49,021 nucleotides of DNA from Bacteroidia bacterium (GTDB lineage Bacteria; Bacteroidota; Bacteroidia; Bacteroidales; Azobacteroidaceae): the NCBI GenBank assembly GCA_026000155.1, contig BNYG01000017.1, positions 1 to 49,021 of the forward strand, given 5' to 3'. This document shows positions 25,298-33,667 of the stretch, piece after piece. How positions within the stretch are numbered: position 1 is the first letter of the stretch; each line of letters starts with the position of its first letter. The position numbers and the translations under genes are program-made. Below the pieces are notes generated by a model that was not told where the DNA came from, did not search any database, and saw only the letters and a program-made list of their open reading frames with translations.

Positions 25298-26224
25298 ATG
25301 AAAAAGATTTTTACTATCGCATGCGTTGCGATGTTGTTTATGGCGGCAAACCTGTTTGGACAGGAAGGAAATCGTTCTTTGCAAATTGGAAGCGTTAATG
25401 TGGCGCTCGACAAAGACGTAACTTATACGATTACCCACGACAATGCATCCACAGAGTTCTCCATCCTGCGCGATGGCACCGAAGTCGCCGATTCTCCTTT
25501 TGACGAATCGGATGTTATATCGGTAATAAATTCCGGTCGATACCCCGACAGGACTGTCAACCAAATGTCATTCTGGTCGGCGCAACAAGGAGAATGGACG
25601 CAGGTAATGGGAGACGAAAAGGCTTGGATTTTTTGGAACGATGCTCCCGCCGACCCCAATTTTATCAAATCAGAGGTGGAATATACAAAAGTCGATGGAA
25701 CAACGGCAACATTGGATGTGTATAAAACAGCTGTTTTTACGGAACTTCCCGAAGCCGAACAGAAAATGTTATCCCACAGATACCGTTCGGTCTATTTGAT
25801 TGAAGAAACCGGTGAACTCTATTACGGTGAATGGAAACAATGGACTTTCCCCAAAATATCGTTGTTTTTAGTAGGCTACATGATGCCCGGCGGATTTGAC
25901 CCGGCAGCGGGACAGGAATTGTATTTTGACGAGGAAAACCCTTGGGTATATACCTTTACTTATAATATGGCAGCGTGGTCTTCTTTCAGATATCTTAACC
26001 AAAGAAGTTTTAGTGGATGGAATGTCCGTCCTGCAGCCGGTGGAATACCGGTGGATTGGGTAATGGATGGAACTACCCGAAAAGTTCGGACGTTTGATAT
26101 CGGTCTCCAGGACGGTTTAGGTTTACCTTCAGATGATAACAACTTCTTTACCGGTGAAGGTGGAAACTATAAGGTTACTTTGGATTTGAATGAACTGACT
26201 ATAACCTACGAAAAATTAGATTAA
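25298..26224 (+). CDS. Secreted two-module SusE/F-like protein
   Basis: 308-aa exported protein. The ATG at 25298 is chosen because it begins a normal signal peptide (FTIACVAMLFMAANLFGQ); an in-frame upstream ATG would overlap the previous gene. Residues about 22-78 (RSLQIGSVNVALDKDVTYTI) form a small module also found inside the enzyme at 29842-31683. Residues about 85-308 match the C-terminal module of the DUF4998 protein at 23357-24724 (ISLFLVGYMMPGGFDP, FSGWNVRPA, YKVTLDLNELTITYEK). It is probably a glycan-binding accessory protein. It is the last gene before a terminator. Confidence 0.75.
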   Translation: MKKIFTIACVAMLFMAANLFGQEGNRSLQIGSVNVALDKDVTYTITHDNASTEFSILRDGTEVADSPFDESDVISVINSGRYPDRTVNQMSFWSAQQGEWTQVMGDEKAWIFWNDAPADPNFIKSEVEYTKVDGTTATLDVYKTAVFTELPEAEQKMLSHRYRSVYLIEETGELYYGEWKQWTFPKISLFLVGYMMPGGFDPAAGQELYFDEENPWVYTFTYNMAAWSSFRYLNQRSFSGWNVRPAAGGIPVDWVMDGTTRKVRTFDIGLQDGLGLPSDDNNFFTGEGGNYKVTLDLNELTITYEKLD

Positions 26225-26245
26225 TACTACAATTAGAAAAGATGC

Positions 26246-26276
26246 GAGGCTGTCCTCTTTTCGGATGGACAGCCTC
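26246..26276 (+). terminator. Hairpin terminator ending the first PUL block
   Basis: Perfect 10-bp GC-rich stem (GAGGCTGTCC at 26246-26255, complement at 26267-26276), 11-base loop, 21 bases past the stop of the preceding gene, followed by a pyrimidine-rich stretch. Confidence 0.7.
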
Positions 26277-26313
26277 TCTCGTTCTTTGACATATTGTTTA
26301 CATGCTTAATAAA

Positions 26314-26341
26314 TTGAGAGTTGAGAATTGAGAATTGAGAA
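26314..26341. repeat. Heptanucleotide tandem repeat, four units
   Basis: TTGAGAG followed by three TTGAGAA units, upstream of the AAA/PD-(D/E)XK gene promoter. It is related to the repeat at 20026-20046. Confidence 0.8.
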
Positions 26342-26346
26342 TTAGT

Positions 26347-26377
26347 TCTGCATTCTCCATTAAATTGTTTATCTTTG
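26347..26377 (+). promoter_or_regulatory. Promoter of the AAA/PD-(D/E)XK gene
   Basis: TCTG (one mismatch to TTTG) at 26347-26350, a 19-base spacer, then a perfect TATCTTTG at 26370-26377, 20 bases upstream of the ATG at 26397. Confidence 0.6.
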
Positions 26378-26396
26378 TATTCTAATTTCACAAAAG

Positions 26397-28130
26397 ATGG
26401 AAGCTGCGAAGTATAAACGTTTGCCTTACGGCAGTAGCAATTATAAGAGCATAAGAACTCAAAACTATGCCTACGTGGATAAAACCATGTATATTGAGAT
26501 GTTAGAAAACGAAAATAATCCGAATCAGTTTTTCATACGTCCGCGTAAGTTCGGTAAAAGTTTGTTTTTTATGACTTTATCCTGTTATTATGACATGAAT
26601 GAGGCGGAAAATTTTGACCAACTGTTCGGCGACTTGTACATCGGCAAACATCCGACACCCGAAAGGAATTCGTATGCAATTTTGCAATTCGATTTCTCAG
26701 GTATGGATACTTCAAGTGAAAAGGGATTTGTAGATTCTTTTTCGAGTAATGTACAGAATGTTGTTCGTGATTTTTTTCGCATGTATGAGCCTGTTTTTCC
26801 GGAGGCGGATAAATACGTTAATCAGATTGACGACGAAAAGCCTGGCATTAAAGCATTAGACATGGTTTTTTATGCAGCCAAGCAGCAGAATGTGAAACTC
26901 TATTTCATCATTGACGAATACGACCACTTCGCCAACGACCTGATAGCGATGGGCAATCGTTATGGGAAGGATTTTTACAAAGCGATGATAGCTGCCAACG
27001 GTTTGGTACGCGATTTCTACGAGCGGATAAAAACCTCCACCAAATCCATTCCCAGCCGTACTTTCATCACCGGTATTTCGCCGGTAATGCTCGACGACCT
27101 CACCAGCGGCTACAACATTGCCGAAATTCTTACACTGAACCCAAAGTATAACGAAATGATGGGTTTCACACAGGAAGAAGTCGAATGGTTGATGCGGGAA
27201 ACGGGAGTGGATGCAAGTCTTATCAATGTGGACATGGAAGCCTGTTATGATGGCTATTTGTTCAATATAGACGGAAAACAAAGGGTATATAATCCGGCCA
27301 TGATGCTCTATTTTTTCAATCAGATAATACAATTCAAGAAACCGCCTATCGACCTCGTGGATTTGAATCTGAAAACGGATTACGGACGGTTAAAAAAACT
27401 CGTACAAAACGACAACAACCGCGAATTGCTTCTTCAAATTGTAAAAGACGGTGAGATAGTCGCCGAGATTCTGCGAAAATTCTCTATTGACATGTTGAAC
27501 GACAACAGTTATTTTGTATCTCTGTTGTTCTACATGGGACTGCTCACGATTAAAGAGCCGGTAATGAACAAAGTACGCTTAGTCATTCCCAATTATTCCA
27601 TCAAAACCTTGTATTGGGAATACCTGATACAATTGATGCGGGAAACCTCGCCGGATATGACCATTCAATCCATGCAGCTTGACGAAGCCATCACAGTGCT
27701 GGCGATGGAAGGCAACGCGGAACGGTTTATTGACTATGTTTCACAAAACGCATTCAGTAAATTGTCCGACTACGACCTGCAACGCTTCGACGAGAAGTAT
27801 ATTAAACTGATGTTGCTGGCTTACCTGTTCATGAGCAAGATTTATGTCCCGATGAGCGAATACGAAGCCGTACCGGGCAGAGCGGACATCTATTTGCAAC
27901 GCAATCCTCTCCTGCCGCAAGTGAAATACGAATGGGTATTCGAGTTGAAATACTGCAAAGCAGGCGCCAAAGAATCTGAAATAGCGGCAAAACGCGACGA
28001 AGGCTTGAAGCAGATAAAACAATACCTCGCATCCGACCGTCTAAAAGGACATACCGACCTGAAAGCAGCCGTCATCGTATTCACCGGCAAAAACAAATAC
28101 GAAATAACAGAAATTTGCCTTGAACCCTGA
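26397..28130 (+). CDS. AAA-ATPase-like protein with PD-(D/E)XK nuclease domain (DUF1703-type)
   Basis: 577-aa cytoplasmic protein. The N-terminal half is an AAA-ATPase-like domain: RPRKFGKSLFFM (degenerate P-loop, Gly53-Lys54-Ser55) and YFIIDEYDHF (Walker B). The C-terminal part (about 470-577) is a PD-(D/E)XK nuclease fold with Asp497 (GRADIYL) and Glu516-Leu-Lys518 (VFELKY). Such proteins occur in many copies in Bacteroidales; their function is unsettled (mobile-element or defence-associated). It has its own promoter and sits between two terminators, interrupting the PUL, so it is probably an insertion rather than part of glycan use. Confidence 0.9.
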   Translation: MEAAKYKRLPYGSSNYKSIRTQNYAYVDKTMYIEMLENENNPNQFFIRPRKFGKSLFFMTLSCYYDMNEAENFDQLFGDLYIGKHPTPERNSYAILQFDFSGMDTSSEKGFVDSFSSNVQNVVRDFFRMYEPVFPEADKYVNQIDDEKPGIKALDMVFYAAKQQNVKLYFIIDEYDHFANDLIAMGNRYGKDFYKAMIAANGLVRDFYERIKTSTKSIPSRTFITGISPVMLDDLTSGYNIAEILTLNPKYNEMMGFTQEEVEWLMRETGVDASLINVDMEACYDGYLFNIDGKQRVYNPAMMLYFFNQIIQFKKPPIDLVDLNLKTDYGRLKKLVQNDNNRELLLQIVKDGEIVAEILRKFSIDMLNDNSYFVSLLFYMGLLTIKEPVMNKVRLVIPNYSIKTLYWEYLIQLMRETSPDMTIQSMQLDEAITVLAMEGNAERFIDYVSQNAFSKLSDYDLQRFDEKYIKLMLLAYLFMSKIYVPMSEYEAVPGRADIYLQRNPLLPQVKYEWVFELKYCKAGAKESEIAAKRDEGLKQIKQYLASDRLKGHTDLKAAVIVFTGKNKYEITEICLEP

Positions 28131-28135
28131 TTTAT

Positions 28136-28186
28136 ACAAGATTCTCAAAATTATAGTTACCCCAATTATAATCTTGAGAATCTTGT
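28136..28186. repeat. Inverted repeat downstream of the AAA gene
   Basis: ACAAGATTCTCAA at 28136-28148 is exactly complementary to the right arm ending at 28186, with near-complementary AATTATA segments inside. It could be a terminator or the edge of an inserted unit. Confidence 0.6.
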
Positions 28187-28217
28187 AAATCTTGTAAAAA
28201 TCCCAGTTCAGACAAAA

Positions 28218-28254
28218 GCGTGTAAACAATATTCAAAGTTTACACGCTTTTTTT
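28218..28254. terminator. Rho-independent terminator
   Basis: Perfect 10-bp stem GCGTGTAAAC (28218-28227) with its complement at 28238-28247, followed by seven T residues (28248-28254). Flanking A and T runs allow it to act in both directions. It ends the AAA gene transcript. Confidence 0.8.
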
Positions 28255-28282
28255 GTGTGTAAAAAACGGAGTTTTATGTGTG
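28252..28282 (+). promoter_or_regulatory. Possible promoter for the PUL enzyme block
   Basis: TTTG at 28252-28255, a 19-base spacer, then TATGTGTG at 28275-28282 (one mismatch to TAnnTTTG). It would restart transcription after the terminator, giving a leader of about 12 nt before the ATG at 28301. Confidence 0.4.
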
Positions 28283-28300
28283 TTTTTATATTAATAAACA

Positions 28301-29809
28301 ATGAACAGGAAAATTTTAATATCAATATTGGTATCTTTTTTACCGGTAGTCTTTGGCTGCGGAACGAATAAGATCGAAAAAAACAAGATTGCAGGCAATC
28401 AAATCATTCGCATGGAGGAGGATACTACCTCGCTTCTGCGCAATCCTTGCATGGGTTGGACACTTTATAAGGAATCGTTCCACGACCAATCCATGTCGGA
28501 GGATGCGGATAAATATTGGGCAAAGAATGATGAGGCGGCAAAAAAAGCTACGATCTTCTTAATACGCGCTCCCTGGGCGTTTATGGAACCGGAAGAAGGC
28601 AAATATGCATGGATTTACAATGAAAATTATAAAAAAATCGTTAAAGGAGCATTAGACAGAGGATTAAGACTTAATATCCGTGTGTTCTCCGATGGCTACG
28701 ACTGCTATATGCAGGCAACGCCCAACTATGTAAGAGAGGCGGGTTGCGAAGGCTATTTTATTCCCAATGGATTGGTCGTATCGTATTTCAAAGATTCCAA
28801 TCGGTGGACTCCATACCCTGACGACCCTGTCTTCAAAGAAAAAATCACTCAATTTGTACAGGCGCTTGCTCGCGAATATGACAACCCCGATATCGTCGAT
28901 TACGTAGATGCATTCAATATCGGAAAAGGCGGCGGCGAAGGCTGGGGTATTACGTGGAAAAACCCAAGCCAACAAAACCGTGAAAATGTGATGGAATGGT
29001 ACACCGACCTCTATGCCGCCAATTTCAAGAAAGTGATTCCCGTGATGTGCTTCGACCAGGACTACGGATACGCTACCGAAAAACGCATTGTCTTCGACCG
29101 CAAAGGCTTCGGGGCGCGACGAGACGGTCTGGGTAGCGGTCATTTCAACCCGGCACAAAAAGGGTATGCCAACGAGATGTACGGCAAACTGCCCCTTTTC
29201 GGCGAAGGCTTTGCCTGGCCCGGATACGACCCGAATCCTCCTACCGCTACAGATGCCTACATCAAAACATGGCGCGACTGTTACGAAAACACTTTTGAGC
29301 ATGCCTTTCAGTACCACTTCAATTCGATGGATTTGAGGGATACAAGAACCAATGACTGGCTTTCTGTCGCTCCCGATTTGGTAGAGAAATTCATTCGCAA
29401 AGGCGGCTACAGGTTTTATCCATCGGAAATTACGCTTCCATCGGAACTGACCTCCGGTCAAAATTTCACCATAAAGCACAATTGGAAAAATACCGGCAAC
29501 GGCTATCTTCCTAACAATCTTCCCAATTGGAATTACAAATACCAAACCGCTTTCGCCTTACTCAACGAAAAAGGAGAAGTTGTAAAACACTGGATAGACA
29601 CTCAAGCCGAACCCTCCCAATGGCTCAGGGGGTATGATTATCCGTATCAATTGACGGTCTCCACCGATGGAATAGCAAAGGGAAATTATCAATGGGCGGT
29701 TGCCGTTGTGGATAAAACGAAAAACAATACGCCTGGTATTAAGTTAGCAATAAAGGACAAACCGGTCGTGAACGGATGGACGGTGTTGACTCAAGTAAAA
29801 GTAAAATAA
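28301..29809 (+). CDS. DUF4832-type putative glycosidase, paralogue 1
   Basis: 502-aa lipoprotein (lipobox VFGC, Cys20). Residues about 40-370 look like a clan-A TIM barrel: LLRNPCMGWTLY, PWAFMEPEEGKYAW, and two conserved glutamates in GGGEGWG (Glu213) and LFGEGFAWPGYD (Glu302), candidates for acid/base and nucleophile. The C-terminal about 380-502 is a DUF4832-like beta domain (NTGNGYLPNNLPNWNYKYQT). Proteins with this layout resemble GH42-like enzymes but, to my knowledge, lack a settled activity. Close paralogues lie at 29842 and 42517 with the same glutamates. The substrate is presumably part of this PUL's glycan. Confidence 0.75.
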   Translation: MNRKILISILVSFLPVVFGCGTNKIEKNKIAGNQIIRMEEDTTSLLRNPCMGWTLYKESFHDQSMSEDADKYWAKNDEAAKKATIFLIRAPWAFMEPEEGKYAWIYNENYKKIVKGALDRGLRLNIRVFSDGYDCYMQATPNYVREAGCEGYFIPNGLVVSYFKDSNRWTPYPDDPVFKEKITQFVQALAREYDNPDIVDYVDAFNIGKGGGEGWGITWKNPSQQNRENVMEWYTDLYAANFKKVIPVMCFDQDYGYATEKRIVFDRKGFGARRDGLGSGHFNPAQKGYANEMYGKLPLFGEGFAWPGYDPNPPTATDAYIKTWRDCYENTFEHAFQYHFNSMDLRDTRTNDWLSVAPDLVEKFIRKGGYRFYPSEITLPSELTSGQNFTIKHNWKNTGNGYLPNNLPNWNYKYQTAFALLNEKGEVVKHWIDTQAEPSQWLRGYDYPYQLTVSTDGIAKGNYQWAVAVVDKTKNNTPGIKLAIKDKPVVNGWTVLTQVKVK

Positions 29810-29841
29810 AATAGGTTCTTAAATAATTTAAATTGATTCTC

Positions 29842-31683
29842 ATGAAAAAGATTTTTCTAACATTATTAATGCTGTTGCTTATTGTCATAGCATCGGCACA
29901 AGCCCAACTGCGAACCACCTCTTTGAAGGTTGTTTATATGTCAAATGGCGAAGAATTTACGGATGAACTGCTTTTTGATGGAGCGAAAATCTCGATTCTT
30001 AACAATGAAGTCTCCATAGAATCTTCCTTAATTGGCGGAACAAACAAAAGCTATTGGCTTGACAATATTCGCAGATTTGCTTTTGAGTCGAAACCGTTCG
30101 GACCGGAAAAACGTTACTTGCAAGTAGGAACCAATAGTGCAATTACACTCGATGTAGATATTCCTTACAAAATTACTCACGACCAAACGGCAAAAACCTT
30201 TGCTATCCGGCGCGAGGGAACGGCTGTCAGCGGTTCGCCTTTTTCCGAATCGAATATCCTTTCGCTATCGGTCTATTCCCCCGAACAAACCCTCTCTTTG
30301 GAAGAAGATGTCACCTCGCTCCTGCGCAATCCTTGCATGGGATGGACCTTGTATAAGGATGCCTTTATTAATCAGACGATGTCGGAGAGTGCGGCAAGCT
30401 TCTGGACAAAGAATGATGCAATGGCAAAAAAAGCCTCCATTTTTTACATACGCGCTCCGTGGGCGTATTTTGAGCCGGAGGAAGGACAATATGCATGGAT
30501 TTACAATGAAAATTATAAAAAACTTATTCAGGGTGCATTAGACAGGGGATTGAAGCTCGCCTTTCGTATTTTCTCCGATGGCTACGACATTTACATGCAA
30601 GCTACACCCAATTATGTGCGGGAAGCCGGCTGCGAGGGTTACTATATCCCCGATGGCTTGGTAATATGGTATTTCAATGATCCCGAACGCTGGACGCCTT
30701 ACCCCGACGATCCTGTATTCAAGGAAAAAATCACCAAATTTGTGGAAGCTTTTGCCGCCGAATACGACGACCCCGACAGAGTCGATTATGTGGATGGCTA
30801 TAATCTTGGAAAAGGCGGTGGCGAAGGCTGGGGCACTACGTGGAAAAACCCAAGTTTGGCAAACCGCAAATCCGTGTTGGACTGGTACACCGACATGTAC
30901 GCCGACAACTTCAAAAAAGTGATTCCCGTGATGTCTTTCAATCAGGAATTCGGATACGCTACCGAGAAAGAAATGGTTTTCGACAAGAAAGGTTTCGGTG
31001 CGCGGCGCGATGGTCTGGGCAGCGATTATTTCAACAATACGGAGAAAGGGTATGCCAATGAAATGTACGGCAACCTGTCTCTTTTCGGCGAAGGGTATGC
31101 CTGGCCCGGATATGACCCTAATCCTCCCTCCGGCTCAGCCACATGGAACATCTATTACAATCGACTCTATAATGATGCCTATAACGCTCATTTCAACACC
31201 TTGGACTTGAGGGATACGAGGGCTAACAGTTGGCTGACGGCTGCTCCTAATTTGGTGGACAGTTTCACGGTTAAAGGCGGATACCGCTTTTATCCTTCCG
31301 AAATTACGCTTCCAACACAACTGATCTCCGGTAATAGTTTCACCATTAAACACGAATGGAACAATACCGGCAACGGCTATCTCCCCAACAATATGCCCAA
31401 TTGGAATTATAAATATCAAACGGCTTTTGCCTTACTCAATCAGGCAGGAGAAGCCGTGAAAATATGGGTGGACGCAGCGGCCGAACCTTCTCTATGGCTC
31501 AAAGGACAGAGCTATCCATATCAGTTTACCATAAATACCAACGGAGTGCCGGCAGGCGTCTATCAATGGGCGGTTGCTATTATCGACAAGACAAAAGATA
31601 ATACACCCGGCATCAAATTGGCGATAAAGGATAAACCGGTCGTGAACGGATGGACGGTGTTGGCGCAAGCAAGAGTGGAATAA
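29842..31683 (+). CDS. DUF4832-type putative glycosidase, paralogue 2, with two extra N-terminal modules
   Basis: 613-aa exported enzyme candidate; ATG at 29842 begins a clean signal peptide (FLTLLMLLLIVIASAQA), while the TTG nine bases upstream is unlikely. Residues about 22-85 match the small protein at 24766, and about 92-150 match the first module of the protein at 25298. From about 153 on it is a full copy of the DUF4832-type enzyme, with Glu328 (GGGEGWG) and Glu417 (LFGEGYAWPGYD) as the catalytic candidates. It has no lipobox, unlike paralogue 1. It lies 32 bases after paralogue 1. Confidence 0.75.
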   Translation: MKKIFLTLLMLLLIVIASAQAQLRTTSLKVVYMSNGEEFTDELLFDGAKISILNNEVSIESSLIGGTNKSYWLDNIRRFAFESKPFGPEKRYLQVGTNSAITLDVDIPYKITHDQTAKTFAIRREGTAVSGSPFSESNILSLSVYSPEQTLSLEEDVTSLLRNPCMGWTLYKDAFINQTMSESAASFWTKNDAMAKKASIFYIRAPWAYFEPEEGQYAWIYNENYKKLIQGALDRGLKLAFRIFSDGYDIYMQATPNYVREAGCEGYYIPDGLVIWYFNDPERWTPYPDDPVFKEKITKFVEAFAAEYDDPDRVDYVDGYNLGKGGGEGWGTTWKNPSLANRKSVLDWYTDMYADNFKKVIPVMSFNQEFGYATEKEMVFDKKGFGARRDGLGSDYFNNTEKGYANEMYGNLSLFGEGYAWPGYDPNPPSGSATWNIYYNRLYNDAYNAHFNTLDLRDTRANSWLTAAPNLVDSFTVKGGYRFYPSEITLPTQLISGNSFTIKHEWNNTGNGYLPNNMPNWNYKYQTAFALLNQAGEAVKIWVDAAAEPSLWLKGQSYPYQFTINTNGVPAGVYQWAVAIIDKTKDNTPGIKLAIKDKPVVNGWTVLAQARVE

Positions 31684-31690
31684 AAAATGG

Positions 31691-31720
31691 AATAAACAAA
31701 ATTAAATAAATAAACAATGA
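31691..31720 (+). repeat. Repeated 30-bp leader, copy 1
   Basis: Identical over 30 bases to 33638-33667; both copies end on the ATG of a PUL enzyme gene. It is A/T-rich, with AATAAATAAACAATGA at its end. Shorter versions precede the genes at 28301, 37497 and 42517. Confidence 0.75.
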
Positions 31721-33642
31721 ACAAAAAAAATGTTATTTTTCTATCATTGACTGTCGCACTGTTTGCTCAATGCAGTCTATCACAACGCACCAATGCACCG
31801 ATTGACAGGCAAAGTGCAGAGGAAAACTACAACCGGATACAACAAAAATTCGCATCCGGTTGGAACACATGGGATATGCACAGCACTCTTACGCATGTTT
31901 TTCTACCAAGCGCTATAACCGTCGATTTAAACTTGACGGATGCGAAAAATAATCGTATGGACAGGTTTCAAATTGGCGAACGTGCCGAAAATATGCCCAT
32001 GATGCGCCCCGGCACTCACACTTATGATGGCTGTTACACCGATATTTCGTTAGAATGGAGGGGATTAAAACTTCGGGTGCAAAGCGCCGCCGAAGGCTCC
32101 GATAATGTAATCCTGATCACTCCTTTGAGCGGGAATAATCGGGGTGGCAATCTGATTGTAAAACCGAAAAACATCTGGCAACTTTCCAACAAAATAACTG
32201 TGGATGGCAGTTCGTTTACGATTACGGCTGAAAACGGCGATGTTGTTTCAGGCACAGTAAAAGGGAAGAACGTTAAAACCGTAAATGATGAAATTTACAT
32301 GTCTGCCGATGAACCGGTACTTGTGTGTTGCGGAACAGACAGGACGATGGAAGAAGCCAAACAATTGATTCAATCTCATGCCGATGCGTTTATTCAAACC
32401 AACAAACAAAAATACGGGAAGTTCTATGAATTGTATAATGCCATGCAAACCGTTATGGCATGGAACAGTATCTATGACCCTACCATTCGCAATGTGGTTA
32501 CGCCGGTAAGCCGGTTGTGGAATGCAGGACTTAACGGCAATTCGCCGATGGGCGGCTTTATGTTGTTTGAATGGGATACCTATTTTGTTTCTACCATGTT
32601 CTCTATCGACAATAAAGAACTGGCTTATGCCAATGCCGTAGAATTGACAAAAGCGGCGCGCTATACCGGTGGCTTTGTTCCCAACGTTTACATAGCATAC
32701 AACAATATGGCGTTCGACCGTTCCCAACCACCGGTTGGTGCAATTTCAGTGTGGAATGTGTATCAACGCTATAAGGAGAAATGGTTTCTCGAATTGCTTT
32801 ACGAAGATTTGTTGAAATGGAACCGGTGGTGGGATAATGTCCGGCAAGTTGACGGACTGCTTTGCTGGGGAAGTACGCCCCACGATAGAGCAAGAGAAGG
32901 CATAACCGACGCATACAACAATATCAAAGGCGCAACCTTTGAGTCGGGATTAGACAATACGCACATGTACGACAATGTGTTGTATGACAGTGTAAAATTT
33001 GTAATGCGATTGAACGATGTTGGTTTATCGAGTTTATACATTGCCGATTGCGATTATATGGCAAAGATTGCCGAAGAGCTTGGACAATCGCGCGATGCCG
33101 ACGAATTGAAAAAACGTGCCGACAAATACCGTAAAAACATGAGCAAACTTTGGGACGACCAAAAGGGATTTTACTACAATCTTCATACCGATACCAAGCA
33201 ATTAGACCCACGCACATCACCTACTTGTTTTTATCCACTGTTGGCTAAAGTGCCTACGCAAAAACAAGCACAGCGGATGATTTCGGAACATTTGCTGAAT
33301 CCGGAAGAATTTTGGGGCGAATGGATAATTCCTACCACGCCTCGCAACGATCCGGCATTTAAAGATAATTTCTATTGGCGGGGACGCATTTGGGCACCTC
33401 TGAATTTCCTGGTTTATCTGGGACTGCGCAATTACGATTTGCCCGAAGCAAGAATTAGTTTTGTAGAAAAATCGGAAAAACTGCTATTGAAAAGTTGGTT
33501 GGAACATGGTCAGGTATTTGAAAATTATAATGCAACGACCGGTGTTGGCGATGATTATTCGATGACCGATAAATTTTACCATTGGGGCGCCTTATTGGGC
33601 TTTATATCGCTTATCGAAAATGGATATTATCCGTATGAATAA
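31717..33642 (+). CDS. GH63/MGH1-like (alpha/alpha)6-barrel glycoside hydrolase
   Basis: 641-aa lipoprotein (lipobox LFAQC, Cys19). Residues about 25-225 form an N-terminal beta domain; residues about 230-641 are an (alpha/alpha)6 barrel of the GH63/GH37/MGH1-like group: MLFEWDTYFVSTMFS with candidate acid Asp287, FESGLDNTHMYDN, YWRGRIWAPLNFLVYLGLR, and VFENYNATTGVGDD with candidate base Glu602. Enzymes of this group cleave alpha-linked glucose, mannosylglycerate or similar residues with inversion. It is in the PUL enzyme operon, 33 bases after paralogue 2. The exact substrate is unclear. Confidence 0.82.
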   Translation: MNKKNVIFLSLTVALFAQCSLSQRTNAPIDRQSAEENYNRIQQKFASGWNTWDMHSTLTHVFLPSAITVDLNLTDAKNNRMDRFQIGERAENMPMMRPGTHTYDGCYTDISLEWRGLKLRVQSAAEGSDNVILITPLSGNNRGGNLIVKPKNIWQLSNKITVDGSSFTITAENGDVVSGTVKGKNVKTVNDEIYMSADEPVLVCCGTDRTMEEAKQLIQSHADAFIQTNKQKYGKFYELYNAMQTVMAWNSIYDPTIRNVVTPVSRLWNAGLNGNSPMGGFMLFEWDTYFVSTMFSIDNKELAYANAVELTKAARYTGGFVPNVYIAYNNMAFDRSQPPVGAISVWNVYQRYKEKWFLELLYEDLLKWNRWWDNVRQVDGLLCWGSTPHDRAREGITDAYNNIKGATFESGLDNTHMYDNVLYDSVKFVMRLNDVGLSSLYIADCDYMAKIAEELGQSRDADELKKRADKYRKNMSKLWDDQKGFYYNLHTDTKQLDPRTSPTCFYPLLAKVPTQKQAQRMISEHLLNPEEFWGEWIIPTTPRNDPAFKDNFYWRGRIWAPLNFLVYLGLRNYDLPEARISFVEKSEKLLLKSWLEHGQVFENYNATTGVGDDYSMTDKFYHWGALLGFISLIENGYYPYE

Positions 33643-33667
33643 ACAAAATTAAATAAATAAACAATGA
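33638..33667 (+). repeat. Repeated 30-bp leader, copy 2
   Basis: Exact copy of 31691-31720, spanning the end of the GH63-like gene and the start codon of the lyase/hydrolase fusion gene. Confidence 0.75.

Noticed and set aside
26397..28130. Considered as a transposase or restriction enzyme
   Set aside because: The degenerate P-loop, DEYD box and C-terminal D...ExK fit the AAA-ATPase-like/PD-(D/E)XK family; no DDE transposase or methylase partner is present.
28664..29545. 293-codon antisense frame within the DUF4832 gene
   Set aside because: Similar shadows appear opposite the paralogues, as expected from shared codon use, not from a real gene.
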